Origin: Veillonella criceti
GTDB taxonomy: Bacteria; Bacillota; Negativicutes; Veillonellales; Veillonellaceae
Length of the DNA: 64,000 nt
Reading direction: 5' to 3'
Assembly: GCF_900460315.1 (NCBI RefSeq)
Contig: NZ_UHIO01000001.1
Span: 1-64,000 of the forward strand
Of the stretch, positions 62,615-64,000 are shown piece after piece (the stretch's first letter is position 1; each line of letters begins with the position of its first letter). Both the position numbers and the translations under genes were made by a program. The notes beneath the pieces were generated by a model. The model ran no database searches. It had not been told where the DNA came from and was given only the letters and a program-made list of their open reading frames with translations.

Positions 62615-64000
62615 ATGAGTACGATGGAATTATTGCAGCCTGTAGACAACGCATTTCGTGACTTGTTTGATTTGCGTGGTAATTGGTTTTTTGCCTTCGA
62701 TAAAGGGAAGGATAAAACCTATGAAACTGGTGTAGCACGGCAAATGTCGGTGCCAGTTCCGGCGGCGTTGCAGGATTTATTTGTAAGTCCTGAAGAACGT
62801 ACCTACTGTGGCACGATGTGGTATGAACGTAGTGTATTTGTGCCCAAACGATGGCTAGGATCAGATGTATTTTTACGTTTTGATGGTATTGGTAGTCGGG
62901 CTGTCGTATATGTGAATGGTATGGAAGTTGGACGGCCTGAAGGGGCGTTTGTTACCTCTACACTCAATGTAACGCGCCAACTTCGATATGGTGAAGACAA
63001 TCGCATAGTAGTTAAAGTAAATAATGAATTATCGGCCTATTCATTGCCAGCAGGACAAGTAATTACGTCACCTAAGGGGCGACGTATTAATCAGCCTAAT
63101 TTTTCATATGATGTACCTAGTGGCATTTATGGCAATGTGACGTTGTATACGGTGCCGACTACACGTTTGACTGATGTGGCTATTCAAACTGTGGAATTGT
63201 CTACTGAACAGGCTGTAGTGCAATATATGGCCCATGTGCAAGGCAATTGCTTAGTAACGGCCACTTTGCGTGATCGAGAAGGGCGAATTGTAGCTACTGG
63301 TGTTGGGGGCAATGCAAAGCTTGTTGTTGAAAATCCTCAAATTTGGACTATTGGTGAAGGGTATTTATATACACTTGAATTAGAAGTGAGTCGACTTGGT
63401 AAACAGCATGATATGTATGCTTTGCGTATTGGCATTCGTACCGTGGCTATTGAGTCAGGTAATTTTACCTTAAATGGAACGGTTATTCGTTTGAAAGGAC
63501 AGCAGTTTACTGGAAATGTTAATCAATTAACTGTGAATCCAATCCAAGCTAAACAGCGACTTCTTCAAGTGTTAGCGACTGGTGGCAATTGTATTTTTAG
63601 CAATGGTCAACCATTGTCTCCTGAAATTTTACAATTGGCTGATGAATGTGGTGTGCTTGTAGTGGCTGAAATGCCAGCAGCTGGTTTGCAGGCTAAAGAC
63701 TTACAGCAAGGGGAAGCTAATTTCAGTAAAAGTGATATAAAATCTCGACTCTTAGATACTCATAAAAACACGATTGACTTCTTAATTACTCGTGATAAAA
63801 ACCATCCATCTATCGTTAGTTGGTCTTTGTTATATAATCCATTGACGATGATGAAAGATGATGAAGCCTATTATAAAGAAATTGCTGAAACGGCCATTCA
63901 AAGTGACTGGGAACATCGTCCATTAGCTTTAACTGTTAAACAACCATTGAGCCAGATTTGGACTGGTAATTTGAATTCGTACTCTTTATTACTATTAAGT
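62615..64000 (+). CDS. GH2-fold (beta-galactosidase/glucuronidase-like) protein, probable pseudoenzyme, 3' end outside window
   Basis: 462 codons are open to the right edge, from an ATG with AGGAGGAG. The domain order of GH2 is visible: a sugar-binding jelly-roll domain (DLRGNWFFAFDKGKD ... GTMWYERSVFVPKRW ... RFDGIGSRAVVYVNGMEVG ... DVPSGIYGNVTLYTVP), an Ig-like domain (~residues 180-285), then the start of the TIM barrel (FTLNGTVIRLKGQQFTG). In active GH2 enzymes the barrel carries an R-x-SHYP-like segment and a W-S-x-x-N-E acid/base. Here these read FSNGQPLSPE (~residue 328) and WSLLYNP (residues 403-409), so Asn stands where Glu is expected. Catalysis by the usual mechanism is unlikely. 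Confidence 0.85.
   Translation, partial: MSTMELLQPVDNAFRDLFDLRGNWFFAFDKGKDKTYETGVARQMSVPVPAALQDLFVSPEERTYCGTMWYERSVFVPKRWLGSDVFLRFDGIGSRAVVYVNGMEVGRPEGAFVTSTLNVTRQLRYGEDNRIVVKVNNELSAYSLPAGQVITSPKGRRINQPNFSYDVPSGIYGNVTLYTVPTTRLTDVAIQTVELSTEQAVVQYMAHVQGNCLVTATLRDREGRIVATGVGGNAKLVVENPQIWTIGEGYLYTLELEVSRLGKQHDMYALRIGIRTVAIESGNFTLNGTVIRLKGQQFTGNVNQLTVNPIQAKQRLLQVLATGGNCIFSNGQPLSPEILQLADECGVLVVAEMPAAGLQAKDLQQGEANFSKSDIKSRLLDTHKNTIDFLITRDKNHPSIVSWSLLYNPLTMMKDDEAYYKEIAETAIQSDWEHRPLALTVKQPLSQIWTGNLNSYSLLLLS

Noticed and set aside
1-64000. CRISPR array or cas genes
   Set aside because: No regularly spaced direct repeats with unique spacers and no Cas-like proteins were seen.

Overview
The window looks like a chromosome segment of a diderm Firmicute of the class Negativicutes, most likely Veillonella. 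Three porins begin with a signal peptide and one SLH domain and end in an outer-membrane beta-barrel. They sit beside Firmicute-type clusters (rapZ-yvcK-whiA, a PyrR-type pyr attenuator, the infC-rpmI-rplT leader) and TonB/ExbBD machinery. The DNA is AT-rich. No database search was possible; names rest on motifs, length and gene order.

Layout. 1-3.8 kb: 3' end of rpoD, a CAT-anticodon tRNA, trmK and a Nif3-family gene, RNase P RNA and a thioredoxin. All three protein genes downstream of the tRNA are broken by 1-2 base indels, a density that suggests faulty consensus rather than decay. 3.9-8.6 kb: membrane-bound uptake [NiFe] hydrogenase operon (small and large subunits, cytochrome b, maturation protease, HupH-like protein). 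9.2-20.7 kb: SLH-porin locus. Two porins lie in tandem on the plus strand; a third lies on the minus strand directly behind a large serine recombinase. Between porins 2 and 3 lie nested insertion sequences, two of an ISL3-like type and two of an IS1249/IS256-like type, three of them with recognisable 8-bp target duplications. Porins 2 and 3 share a perfect 361-bp inverted repeat from the ribosome binding site through the SLH domain, then diverge. Only porin 2 has a promoter and leader. Inverting the 8.5 kb between the repeats would swap the expressed porin. This is the most interesting system in the window.

21-26 kb: HAD hydrolase, rapZ-yvcK-whiA, and an MNT/HEPN toxin-antitoxin pair whose toxin carries two nonsense codons. 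26-38 kb: heme/iron island: exported protein, tonB, AraC regulator, exbB-exbD, HutW-like radical-SAM heme-degrading enzyme, hutBCD-like ABC importer, flavodoxin and a TonB-dependent receptor. Together these would move heme across both membranes and open it without oxygen. A possible small RNA and a paired operator lie around the AraC gene. 38-47 kb: pyrB-pyrC-carA-carB-pyrK-pyrD behind a PyrR-type attenuator.

47-58 kb: surface-polysaccharide genes (glycosyltransferases, ugd, rfbB-like, LTA-synthase-like sulfatase) surrounding infC-rpmI-rplT, which has an ATT start codon and a terminator-bearing leader. 58-62 kb: RidA, a dicarboxylate symporter with an in-frame stop, a D-threonine-aldolase-like PLP enzyme and a YheO-type regulator, plausibly a D-amino-acid module. 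62-64 kb: a HAD phosphatase and the start of a GH2-fold protein that appears to lack its catalytic acid/base.
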